Below, in pieces: positions 1 through 12,700 of a stretch of DNA of 64,000 bases (the first letter of the stretch is position 1; every line of letters starts with the position of its first letter). A model generated the notes under the pieces. The model did no database searches. It was not told the DNA's origin and worked only from the letters and a program-made list of their open reading frames with translations. Both the position numbers and the translations under genes were made by a program. Source of the stretch: Sclerodactyla briareus (lineage: Eukaryota > Echinodermata > Holothuroidea > Dendrochirotida > Sclerodactylidae); assembly GCA_026419785.1 (NCBI GenBank), contig JAODTK010003198.1, positions 372,001 through 436,000 of the forward strand, in the 5' to 3' direction.

Positions 1-373
1 ATAACAACGATATTTGGATAGTAGGGAATGGAGAAGGGGCCTTTTTTGTTAGGAATATTATATGGTCGCCTATAGAGTGAAGACAGAGGTAAAGTAGGTA
101 TTTATCCAATTTGCTTTACCTTTGGCATCAGTGATGGTTTTCCCTTGATGCTTTAGTGAGGGGGATCCATGTTGTCTTTTTTTTGGCTCTTAACAACTTA
201 AATAAATTTTCTTGTTTTCGGTATCAGTTGCTGCTCCTATCAAAAGTATTTTGTAGTTCCAGTGAGATTCCTGGATGAGTTTGTCAACAGTAGAGTCATC
301 AGTAGAATGACATTCCCAAATTATAGAGACTGCCTGGAGTCCATGGGCAGCAATCGAGGAGAGGGAAGGCGGT

Positions 374-390
374 GGGGGGGGGGGGGGGGG
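374..390 (+). repeat. Poly-G run
   Basis: Seventeen consecutive G. Similar runs occur at 9266-9279, 13686-13699, 39808-39833 and 60669-60699. Long G homopolymers are a recurrent oddity of this genome, and their lengths are unreliable in any sequencing method. Confidence 0.9.
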
Positions 391-2861
391 CATATCTCCA
401 ACATTGGGAGAATCTAGTCTACCGATAAAGAAAATGAGTCACAGCCTGTACATTGATGACTATGAATGATACTGATATCCGATCCTGTCATGCGGTCTGT
501 GCCAGCATATCAAGTCAAGCGATCCCCAAGCGGGCTGGGTGACTCTGGGCGTGGTTATTCTTGATGAGGTACTGTACGGAAAAGATGAATTTGATTGCAC
601 AAGGCCTCAACAGTGGGAAACACTGTCATTCTGGTTCCTAGCCAGTTTCCATTTGGCATTTTTCATTGCTAGACCTCTTACAATGATTCTGTGACTGGGA
701 TTAAAGTTTTCTCAAATTAATCGAGAGATAATATTCTATCAAGATAGATAGTCTGCACCCTTGGAATGCACCAAAGCACTTGGCTCCCAAGAGTTTGCTT
801 CATGTTGGGTTTTTTCTCCTCGCACTTTTGCTTCACCAGTGCTATAAGTAATACACACTGTATGTAGCCTTACCGGTGTTGTAGTAGACTAGGTGTTGAG
901 TTTATATATATATATAGGCCATTGACCCTTGTCCATTTCTAGTCCACGTGAAAGGCAGGTTTTGCTCCTGGATTCCAACAGGGATCATGCGACTGTCCCA
1001 GTTACCTCTCAACTGCCTGTCACCAGGCGCAAAGTGCTCAGGCGTGCAGATTCTCCCCCTCCCTCGCTGGCATTCAAAACAACTTCCTTCCCCCCTCCTT
1101 GCAGAGGAGAGGTCACATAATGTTTATATCAGGGCTAGCTACAACGTTCGTGCCTAATAAATAACAGGTTTTGAGCTCTGTCATCAAAAGGTAGATTCTT
1201 GTATAAATTTGTCATAGATATGCAAGCACTACAATATGGCAGAATTTTCTGTTTGGTGTCATATGATGGTCACTCTTGATTGGGTGCCTTTCCAAATTGA
1301 TTGCCTTATGTTTCGTCCTATTGTTTCATTTTTCCTGATATTGGGACATACTGTACTTCAAAAGCATTTCTCAAAATAATCTGAAACTTACTGTTTGCAT
1401 GCAATTCGTGCTACTCTACTCATCTATCATAATCTCTCTCTCATCTGTCATGTCCTAACTATCTACTTGTTTGTCTGTCAATTATCGAACACTCTCTGTC
1501 TGTCTCAATCTACGCCATCTGTCTGTCTGTCTGGCTGTCTTTCTTAATTGCTTTTTTGGCTCCAAAATGTTCACTCTTCGATAGCTTCGATAGACTTTGA
1601 CTCAGTTGTTATTGACGGTTTGACAAACCTTGAGACCACTTTGAATGTCAAAGATCATTTAAACGCATAATCGGCCACTTTGTGGAAAATTACAAAATGC
1701 TACCTCAACAAACACTATAAGATGCCTTGACGATCATGTCATGATGTTCTTCTTCTTTCTTGATACATTGACACAGTGTCACACATCAAGAATATGGGAC
1801 ACATTCTGGTGTTCTATTTGGACAATGATTCTTTCAGCTTTTCCATAGATTTTTTTTATTACAGTAGCTTGAACCATCTATGTCTGGTTTATCTTCTCCA
1901 CATCCCCCAACCATCCATTCTGTAACCGTTGCCTCTTGGGCTCGTCAACTGTCCTGTTCCTTGACGGATGTGAGTGTTGGACCAAACTCAGACTCAATGC
2001 TCATTGGCCCATGAGACAGGTCAAGGTCAAAAGTAAATGAAGGGGCGTATTGTCCAAATGTGGAAAACTGTGAATGTTTTCTTTTCTTAGTTCTTACAGA
2101 TAAACTTGAAACTTGCATCGCCATCACACTCTGTCAGTGTTATTAACTTATTATGGACTATAGTGCTACTTCTTACAGTCGAAAGCCATTAAAAAAATGC
2201 ATATTGAGCTATTATTAAAGAAAACAGCAAATAAAAAAAAAACAAATTGGGTTCATGGATAACCATCATAAATCAGTCAGTGTTATCCATGACTAGTTTA
2301 CCTAACCTGTGTTGGGGATTCTGCCCTAAACTGCAAGATGTTCTCTTCCTACAGGTTATGTTAGATTACCATCATACTCATCAATGTTTCATGGCTTGTG
2401 CTTGTGGTATGCCTAGTCTTCCATAAATGTCGACCAAACTGGGGTACTGTGTTCATTGACAGGTGGATCATCGTTGATCTGACAAGAGTAAAATGAGGCA
2501 TCCTAAGCTAATGTGTGCGGGCAAATGTGATTCATTGGTGGTCAAAACAATGCAAATGCAAAGTTTACATATATTTTCCACCTTGAAGGATTTTTGGAGA
2601 AGTTTATGCTCCTCCTGCAGATCACAAAAGATAATTTTATCCTTGATTAATTAATTACATTTGTGTATTTTAGCACCATTGGTGCTCACCATGATCTAGG
2701 TTTTTATTCAAGATCAGTGGAAGTGGAAATTCACATTTTTCAGATGCATTGAATTGTTTTCAATAGAAAAAAAATATCTGTAAAGCGCATGTCTGATAGT
2801 TTAATATACCCTTAAATCTCTCCTTATAGCTCCTTTAGTTTTTATTGTGTCATCACAATAA

Positions 2862-3115
2862 TTGTTGAGTCCAATTACGTCACAAGGGGAGCCAAATGAA
2901 TGTCCCTTTGCGTTTTCACCGCAATTGCTGATTTTTTACTTCTTCATAAGAACAATTTGCCAGTTAATTATTTTCGTTGAATTATCTGACTGCTTGCACA
3001 ACTTTAAAAAATTCTTAAAAATCTTGTGCATCTACATTCAAATCAGGTTATCATCCACAAAGGCATGCTTGTGTAACCAGAGATTTCAAAAAGTAATTTT
3101 GCACTGAGCCAGTAT
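2862..3115 (+). repeat. Dispersed repeat copy 1 (GAGTCCAA-TACGTCAC family)
   Basis: It begins GTTGAGTCCAATTACGTCAC and shares this start with 48168 onward (same strand, TTGAGTCCAATGACGTCAC). A second shared block contains CAAATCAGGTT and then AGAGATTT-AAAAAGTA. Identity is partial but collinear over about 200 bp. No coding content or family was recognised. Confidence 0.6.
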
Positions 3116-3597
3116 TTTCCTGTGCCTCATTATTCATAAAGACATTGCATAATAGGTGTTTGTCTCATTGTCCACTGTTTTATATCAACGAAAGTCCTGG
3201 TGTGGGGAATGGATTGCTTTTTATACTGATCCGAGGTCAGTCACAATTATTTTCAAAGTCATGTTTTGCACTTTTCTGAATTCATATGTAATGTTTGAGC
3301 TACTGTACAGCACCTAGTCTGATGAATTCTGGTACAGAATATTTTGATTTGGAATGTTTCTAATTGTTGCACTCCTCAGAGTTAGATTATTCTGGCCCTT
3401 GGTCACTCTCTCATCCGATGTCCATAATTTTCAATAAGTTTTTTCATTTATATCTGCGGTAATAATCAATGTATATTTTTCGGATCAGGTGACATAGAAG
3501 GTTAGTTCTGTTTCTCCCAGAAACATTTTCTGCAATATCGTGAAGCTCACACAAAAACCTGCATTATTTATGCTTTAGTAATTTTTCCTTTTTCCAG

Positions 3598-3707
3598 TGG
3601 CACAACAGCATGAATATCTGGAGAAGGTCTTGAACATTCAGGCAGTCCTGAATGCCTCAGCAAATGAAGATGAGTTTGTCAAGGATTGCTCATCTCCATG
3701 ATAAAAG
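3598..3707 (+). CDS. zmynd10: ZMYND10 exon, N-terminal region
   Basis: The acceptor is a pyrimidine tract ending in CAG at 3595-3597; the donor is AAAAG/GTGAAT at 3707/3708. The frame reads [19 protein letters not shown] and then NEDEFVKD, matching the conserved QQHE-LEK-N-QAIL-A segment close to the N-terminus of ZMYND10. After EFVKD the frame breaks: the expected continuation (L-I-S, then D-K) is reached only through two single-base gaps near 3688 and 3697, and the uncorrected frame hits TGA at about 3699. A further base seems missing just after the TGG at the exon start. Confidence 0.88.
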
Positions 3708-6700
3708 GTGAATGCAACATGACAGCTACCAGATATGTGTTATTCCTCACAAGGTTTAAACTTCATCACTTTTCATATATACTTGAAAAACCTGAACTGC
3801 TATTGCTTCCCATATGCACTACTGGAGTTTTTCAGTAGGGAAATGAATCAATAATATGATATAGCTAGATTATCTTTTGTCCTAGCACAATTTTCTATTC
3901 ACCATTTGGTGAACCCATAGGATCCTATTGGCTCTAGACGACCTGCACCTCATGCAATGCCACTTGTGAGTTTAATTCATTAACCAAAGGGTCTCATATG
4001 TGCCATCATTCAAGCAGACGTATCCTGTATTTTATGTGTACATATTATCTGTCCATATCATGCACCCACTGTATTTTCTGTGTCCCTCTGCACCCTTGTG
4101 GTGTCCAGATTGCACATCACTCTCTGCAACTGTACGCTCTGTTGATCGGGTCACAAAACTAAGAAAAAAAAAAATCAGACAAGCCATGAAGATTGAAGTG
4201 ACACTCATATTTTCCATATTTTTTCATATTTTTTCCACTCCATCCGATTCCAGTTCTTTGTGACTGACCTCCTACCCGTGAAGTATGGAGAAATAAAGTC
4301 TTCTCAATCATAAAGAGGCTGGATTTCTCTCCAAATACCTACCATTCCTCTATACATGGTCTTTGTACCATGAAGCCACAGTGACCAACTTACTGGAGAC
4401 AGTACTGTTTTACAAGGTGGGCAATTTGAGGAAATTATCCTTGAATGCAATAGGCAACTATGCAATGCAAAATTTATTTCTATAGAGCAAGCAGGGAATC
4501 AGAGCAGTTGCACAGTAGAGAAGTTTTGGTGTGTACAAGATATTCAAAGAGGTGACTGAAAAATTTTTTTTTCGGTATTCATAGAACTCATAGTAAGTAC
4601 ATATAATACAGATGACAGCATGTCATGATAATCAATTTGAGAGCAAAGTGCTTTCGTCTACTTGCTCAAGTTCTGTTTCTACAGAACACTGAGAACAGCT
4701 TGGAGTTTTCATCAAGATTGGTACTGGTACTCCATCAATCATAAAGCTGGCAGTACTCACCTAAACAAAGTAGCAGTCAATTGCATACCTATTCCAGGTA
4801 TGCAATTTCATTCCTCAGAATCTCAAAATGAAAATTAACTAAGTAGTTGCCACTTGACTAATTACAATTAAACCAGCAATTAAAACCTGCAAAATAGAGG
4901 GCAAAGTTATTGCACGAAGAGCCCACTTCAAACTCATCTGGGATTTACGTGGGCGACATGTGTGCCAAGTTTCAGATCAGTTGGATAAAGCGTTGAGACT
5001 ATTACCGTAACGCAAATTCTTCTCTTCTGGTGTGGAGGCAGACCCGGCGGTTTTTGTCACAAGAAAGGCAAAACCATAATTCCTGGAGTGGAGATTTGAT
5101 AATCATGATGTGTGGTGTGAATTATGTTCAGTAGACTGTGTTGGTTTGTTGAAAAGATAGTTGATAGTAACTGGTCAAATGTCCAGGGTGATTCAAGGTG
5201 TCTGATCTGCATGGTGGGGGAAGACCTCTGAAGACTTGGATTGAAGTTTTGTGTAGCGACCTCGCTGCTGAAAGTGTAGACCCATATTTTGGCCCCTAAC
5301 AGGATGAGTGGAAGACTGGAAGGTGTTGATTTTACCCAATTTTCCCAGCTCGCAGGACTCCTGACCGCTGATGTAAAACATTTATGATGATGATAATGAT
5401 ATTGTTAAATGCAAGCAGCTTCTGGAAAATTCAGAAGGGTGGAGTGCTGTTGCTATTCCAACAGAGGCCCGGTCATGTTCATTTTACTCAAATTTTTTCC
5501 TGATAAGAGTCCTGATAGGGTTCTTTTGGAGAGGGCTATTAACAGCACAGAGAACCAAGAAGTATTTTCTGACCTGACACAGCACTACTATGCTATTAGC
5601 GTATTTAATGTTTAAAAATGGTTTTGATGGTTTCAAAACATTGAGGATACAGATAATCATAATACACCCCTCCAACATGTTCAAATCATTGATTTTCACT
5701 TTCACACTGCTTTGGCTTTTGCTATTGAAAGGGGATTTCTCAAGTCGCTCTTTAACATGAACCATGCTATGCTGCTGAGGACTGTTTGATCTGCTGGACT
5801 TCTTGTCATCGTAAAATTTTGGACGCTGATTGAACGTATGTATGTTAATATTCCTCCCAGATCGTGGTTTGTTTTCACTGTTGACAGAACGCAGAATAAG
5901 CACATATCATGACTGCCTTAGTTCAGCTTGGTGAAGAGCAACTCTCTCTTTGATGAAGTGTAAAACATCGGATGTTAGTACATGTCCGTTATTGAGCTAT
6001 TCATTCAATTGATTATTATTCAATGAATTTAACCTGTGTCAAGTGTCAGAAGGTCAGGGAAACCGGTACTTCAATTACAATTCGATGAGATGGATAACAA
6101 TGGCAGTGAGTAAGGTCCTGAACGATATGCCATAATATGATAATGAGAATGTGAAATCTATATATGCTTTACACCGAAGTGCTCAAAGCGCTTTAACCGA
6201 TATTACCCTGTTCATACAGTAGGAAGCCAGTCAACACACTTCGGATAATCCCGGCATCTACAATCAGCGCCATTTGTGTTCTGAAACTCACAGTCAAACC
6301 ATTTGTACACTTGGTTGGAGAGAGCAAGCGGGATAAATACCTTTGCTCAAAGTACACAAGGCGGGCTCAAACCACGACCGTCTGGGTTACAGGCTCGATG
6401 CCTTAGGCCATCTGGCCAAGCCATCATCCATCATAGTTGGAGAAGTAATTCGTTATTGGTGATCCTATCCCTGCCTGGGGGGTGTGATCCAGCTGTGGAA
6501 GGGTGGGGGTGCTGTCACCACTGGCCAACTGTAGTGGTAATCCCATACCCTGCAGTGGCACAGGGGATCTGTAACACCACTTACAACAGTCTGTAATCCC
6601 ATCCCTACAACGGTACAGGAGGTCTGCACCAGCAGCACCACCTGGCCAACAGTAATGGTAATCCCATACTTTACAATAGCACATGGATCTGCACCATTGG

Positions 6701-9700
6701 CCAAAATTTCTGGAATCCCATACCCAAAAACCGAGTTGTTTAGCACATTGGTATAGCAGGGCGGCCTCACATCCCGGTAGACCGGGGTTCGATTCCTGGT
6801 TGGTCAATACAAAGACGTTTAACAAGGTACCTGTTTGCCTTCTTGCTGGTGCTCACACAAGATTTGAGCAGGCCACAAGCGAGGGGTAGGTCAATAGTTT
6901 TTCTTGTTTTGCGGTGATACCCCCCCCCCACATTAGTAATGCTAAAGAGGCACTGGCTTATTCCGTGTACCTGATGCAGAACTTTGCAGCTGACAATAGC
7001 TGCAGTATCTGGTCTGCATCCTGCTGGCTTGAATAGTAGGTGTTTGCATCCTCTGCTCGGCAGTATATACCATAAAAAAACCTACAACAGCACAGGGGAT
7101 CTGCAACACTAGTCGCCGTAGTGGCTAACCCAATAACTCTGAAGTGGCACAGGGGATCTGCACCACTGACCAGAACAATTGTGGAGGACATACCCTTCAG
7201 TGGGAGTGTCACTTGTCTGTTGAAGGAGTTGTTTGAAGGGAAGGTCCTGTTCAACTTCTAACATTGAGGCTATTCGACACTGAAGTGTTCGTTGGGTAAT
7301 TCTAACCATATGCCCTGGGCTGTTTGCAGCTCAGAGCTGAACCTAGATTTCTCATCAGTTCAGTTTTGTATCCAAGTTAGCACCCATTTTGTATCTCCTA
7401 TGTACCGTCTCCATTTCCAAGCTCCAGCCCCAATAGAGGGGAACCTGCATTTTCGACCAACTTTGTGATTTTTCTGTTTCAATAGAAGAACAGCGAGAAT
7501 CAGACTGAATATCCAACAACAGACAACTGTGAAAACCAAATGAGCCCTATGAATACATTGAATGGGGTGTTTTCCATATGTTGTGTAGATGCTGTTCTGC
7601 TCTGATTCTATTTGTGATACAATGCAGCTTGGGTCTATCAGTCCTATGCCTTCTGTGAATCAATATCCTAATATATGCACATGTCGTGTACCTAAGTATA
7701 TGCATTTACCCAGTGCGCTTCGGTTGGATTAAATACGGTAACTGATCTAACAAAAAATTGTTTCCAAATCTAAACTAAGTACATTCTGACAAATTGGAAG
7801 GCTCAGATTTGTTTGAGCATCGATGTGTAATCAGTTCAGTTTTGGAACTTATTTTGAACGGAATTATCTTATCATAATTAGGCAAACTATTATAGCACAG
7901 CTAGTAGTCACTTGGTGTAATAGGTTATCCTGATGATGATGAGATTAGCTCGTGTTAATTTTCATTTTGTTTTATATTTGCAGAAAAGATAAAGGAAATG
8001 TCATGGTGGAGGGCGCCTGCAAATGCCAGCAGCTCAATATGGAGGTATGTACATGACGTATGCATACTCTAGACTCATACCAATAAGTATGCCTCCAATT
8101 TTAAAGCTTTTGAGCCATGAGCTCTAAGGATTGAAGCATAGGTCACTTTGCAAGTACCTGTAGGGGAGCCTTGTAGCCGTCATCCTTTATCGATTATCTT
8201 AATGATTGTTTGTGAAGTTGCAGCAAGTGATACAGTTAAATCCACAGAAAGCATGGAGAATAACCCAGGAAAAAACAATGATTTTGTTTATAGGGTAGCC
8301 TCCCAGCCGGCTGTTTCAGTGAAATATTCATGTGCTGGCATGTCTGTATGCTATTCTATGTGACCTTTGATGCCATATCATAATAATTTATACATTATGA
8401 TAATATTGAACTTTGCCTTGGAACTAGCTTCTTTTGCACTTAGCAGTTCATTATGATTGTCAGTTCCTATTTGTCACTATGTTCGTATGACTGGATGTAT
8501 GACAAACCTACAACTGCATATGCGAAAACCCCACGCTTAACAACATTACAGGGGAGGTATGTGGAGGCTACCCTCAGACCCTACACAACCCACCATGTGG
8601 CACCTCAATCGTTGATAATACAGTGGAGGAATGTGAAGGCTACCCTCTTGATTGTGGGAAGATGGAAAGTAACATTCACAAAGATATAACTTCTTCCGTA
8701 TTTCATGTACAGTTGTGTAAAGTTTTATCCAGATCCCAATCATCACGAAGGACTTGGTTTTAGCAGATTGTGTTTTGTTATTCCGTCATTGTGCCTTTGT
8801 GCTCACTGGGCAAATAATCCCTAGTCAGGTCAAACTGTGGATTTTCGCTTCTCATAATCCCAGGATCTGGCCATGCAGGATGAGAAGTTGCAGTATGAGA
8901 TTGGTATCAAGGCTGTGTCTATCCTCAGATACCTCAACGAATCATTTTGAAAGGAACTGTATTACTATCTTCTATGTAATTGTTTTCTATCATCATTTAG
9001 GGATGACAAGAAGAATCACTCCGCAACCCCAAGGGAGGTGATTTAATGACGCGGGTATTCAAAAATAACATTTTGCCAATGTGAAAATATTGCTTAAGTC
9101 TTAGCATTAGATCTTTTGTAAAGATGAAACAACGTTCAGGGTAAGTGTGGTACAGGAACAGCAATGTGAAGCAGAAATATATGAATATTCCTAGTTCAGT
9201 TTACTCTATTATCTCTGAACTTACAATTCACTGCTGAAAGTGATGAAATGAGGTGGAAGAGGAGGGGGGGGGGGGGGGTCTTCTACCAAGAACACAACCA
9301 TGCATAGTGATTCCGCCAAATAATCCAAATTCTGTAACAAAAGGAGACTTTCAAGATCACCTTAAGATCGGAGTATTCAGCTAAAGGCAGGCAAAGAAGC
9401 AGAATTATAACTCACCACCATACCAAAATGGTCCGCGTTTGTGCGTCTAGTGGAGTTTTAAGTAAACAGTCCCTTCTTTGGTCATTAACTAAATGTAGGG
9501 TTCTAATCTGCTCATGATGGTGAGTTTTAGTGAGCAATCACGATACCACTAGTGGATATTATGCACTATTATAAAAGCTTCACCCAGGATTGAAAACAAT
9601 ATGGGCAAAAGTTGCTGATTGTCAATGTCCAATGCCAAGCCATATAGTAAGTGGTTCCAGTGGTAGCCCCAGACTTTTTCCCTTCATGCTATTCTTCTGA

Positions 9701-12700
9701 AATGTTTCAGTGCAAAGAAGTCAGTGTCTCGAACATGAAATATATAGTGTTTCAAAGCTGTTTCACCCTTACAGAGGACAAACTGGAGATAGCGTGGATA
9801 GGAGGTTTCAGGACATCAGGTAATTGACTATGGTTTCCATGCCACACGACGAGTCTGGTCGTTACTGAAGAAACTGAATCAGAAGGTCACAAGGTCATTA
9901 AGTCAAAATTGGTCTCAAAAGGTCAAAGTAAGTAAAAGTTCATCACGAGATGTAGTTTGGCACCGACTAACAAAATTCTCCATAATGCCAACCCCCAAAA
10001 TATTTTGTTGCGAAGGTATATGAAGATTAAAATTTATCAGTGTTTTAGAGGGCTTTTACCCTTTTTACAGAGAACCCAGCTGGAAATAGCAAGTGATAGC
10101 AGAGTTTTAGTTTGTCAGCTGCAATTGTGGTCTTATGGTTTTTGCCCCAACAAATGAGTTGTCGTCACAAAATATTACCCAAAGGTCACAATGGTTCAAT
10201 GAGGTCGTCGAAGGAGGGTCAAATGGGGTAAAAGTAGGGGCACCAGATGGATTTCACCCTAGACAAACAAAATTCTGTTCATTACAACAGCTCTGAAATG
10301 GTTTTCGTTGCCGAATAGAAGGATTGCGCATGGTGACCTTCACCGACTTAACCCTACACTAAAAACAATTTAGGTTCACCTCACATATGTTGCAACCCAA
10401 TACCGATAATATGAACGTGATAGATACTTGCATTCTATAGATATCATGCTCACAAAGTCTAACTGTGCCGTCGGGACCTTGAAATGACCTTGGAAATGGC
10501 GCTAAAACAAATAGGGTTCATTCCTAACCACAGAGAAGCCCCGTGCAGCTTCATTAGATATCGTGGATGACAAGCGGGGTGTCACACACACACACACACA
10601 TCAACACACACATACATATGCACAGACATGACTGCATAGATCCTTTTGCCATTTAGCCAAAGGAGGCGGAAATAGAATATTTGATTCTAGATTACTTAGT
10701 TTCTTAACCATTGATATCTCTGTTCATAATAAGTTCTTCTGGAGGCCTCACCTGGCCCAAAATTTTGTCAGATTTATGTTATGTGACAAATTGAAAATGC
10801 CAGGAAATTAACATATCCCTCATATGAGCATTATGCCTCCTATGATTGTGTACAGAAATGTGTTATTAGATCCATGGAGAGTAAAGATAGGGAGTAATGA
10901 CATTGATGCAGCCAAGAGTTAGTATCAACATATTTAGCTATGTAGTACAGCAAATCATTTGCTTTTTCTCTACCTAAAATGCCAGCATATTTTTACTTAC
11001 GTCAATATTTTTTATCACCAGCTTACCCATGATGTGGCCCCAGGATGCGGAACACACATGATATACCCTGCCTACTGGTACAGTGATTGATTGACCCGCC
11101 ACTGGTGCTGTATGAAAGATGGTAAGTATCTCCAAGGAACCATATCTGACATGACATACCTTGTCTCCTGGTACATTTGATTGATAACCTGACATGGTGC
11201 AGCATGAAAGATAGTAGGTATCTTCAAGGAACCATCTCTGACATGACATACCGTGTCTCCTGGTACATTTGATTGATAACCTGACATGGTGCAGCATGAA
11301 AGATAGTAGGTATCTTCAAGGAACCATATCTGACATGACATACCTTGTCTCCTGGTACATTTGATTGATAACCTGACATGGTGCAGCATGAAAGATAGTA
11401 GGTATCTTCAAGGAACCATCTCTGACATGACATACTCTGTCTCTTGGTACAGTTGATTGATAACCTGACATGGTGCAGCATGAAAGATGGTAGGTATCTT
11501 CAAGGAATCATATCTGACATGACATACCGTGTCTCCTGGTACATTTGATTGATAACCTGACATGGTGCAGCATGAAAGTTGGTTGGTATCTATAAAGAAC
11601 CATATCTGACATGACCTACCCTGTCTCCTGGTACATTTGATTGATAACCTGCCATGGTGCAGCATGGAAGTTGGTAGGTATCTATAAGGAACCATATCTG
11701 ACATGACATACTCTGTCTCTTGGTACAGTTGATTGATAACCCGCCATGGTGCAGCATGAAAGTTGGTAGGTATCTATAAGGAACCATATCTGACATGACA
11801 TACCGTGTCTCCTGGTACAGTTGATTGATTACTCACCATGGTGCAGCATGGAAGTTGGTAGGTATCTATAAGGAACCATATCTGACATGACATACCGTGT
11901 CTCCTGGTACAGTTGATTGATAACCTGACATGGTGCAGCATGAAAGTTGGTAGGTATCTATAAGGAACCATATCTGACATGACCTACCCTGTCTCTTGGT
12001 ACAGTTGATTGATTACTCACCATGGTGCAGCATGGAAGTTGGTAGGTATCTATAAGGAACCATATCTGACATGACCTACCCTGTCTCTTGGTACAGTTGA
12101 TTGATAACCCGCCATGGTGCAGCATGGAAGTTGGTAGGTATCTTCAAGGAACCATATCTGACATGACATACCGTGTCTCCTGGTACATTTGATTGATAAC
12201 AACGCCATGGTGCTGCAGGAAAGTTGGTTGGTATCTATAAGGAACCATATCTGACATGTTTCTACCCTGTCTCTTGGTACAGTTGATTGATACCGCATGG
12301 TGCCGCATGGAAGTTGGTAGGTATCTATAAGGAACCATATCTGACTGAACGTACCCATGTTTCCTTGGTATCAGTTGATTGATACTCGCCATGGTGCGCA
12401 TGAAAGTTGTAGGTATCTTAAGGAACCATAGTATGACATTACAATACCATGTCTCTTGGTAGCGTTGATTGATTACTCACCATGGTGCATCATGGAATTT
12501 GGTAGGTATCTATAAGGAACCATATCTTGACATGCCTACCCTGTCTCTGGTACAATTGCTGATAACCACCATGGGCAGCATGGAATTTGGTAGTATCTAT
12601 AAGGAACCATATCTGACATGAATACCCTGTCTCTTGGTACAGTTGATTGATACTCCCCATGGTGCTGCATGATAGATGGTAGGTATCTACAAGGCCCATA

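Larger units (their letters stand above)
1..3597. other. 5' flank or intron of ZMYND10, no exon recognised
   Basis: AT-rich, CpG-poor non-coding DNA. I looked for the first coding exon of ZMYND10 and found none, so it may lie outside the window. The stretch holds a G run at 374-390, a short TA run at 907-916, a pyrimidine-rich CTGT/TCTG tract at 1436-1546 and one copy of a dispersed repeat (2862-3115). Confidence 0.5.

Noticed and set aside
5484..5903. 139-residue minus-strand frame as a gene inside the ZMYND10 intron
   Set aside because: No domain, no splice or start context, and composition like the surrounding intron.
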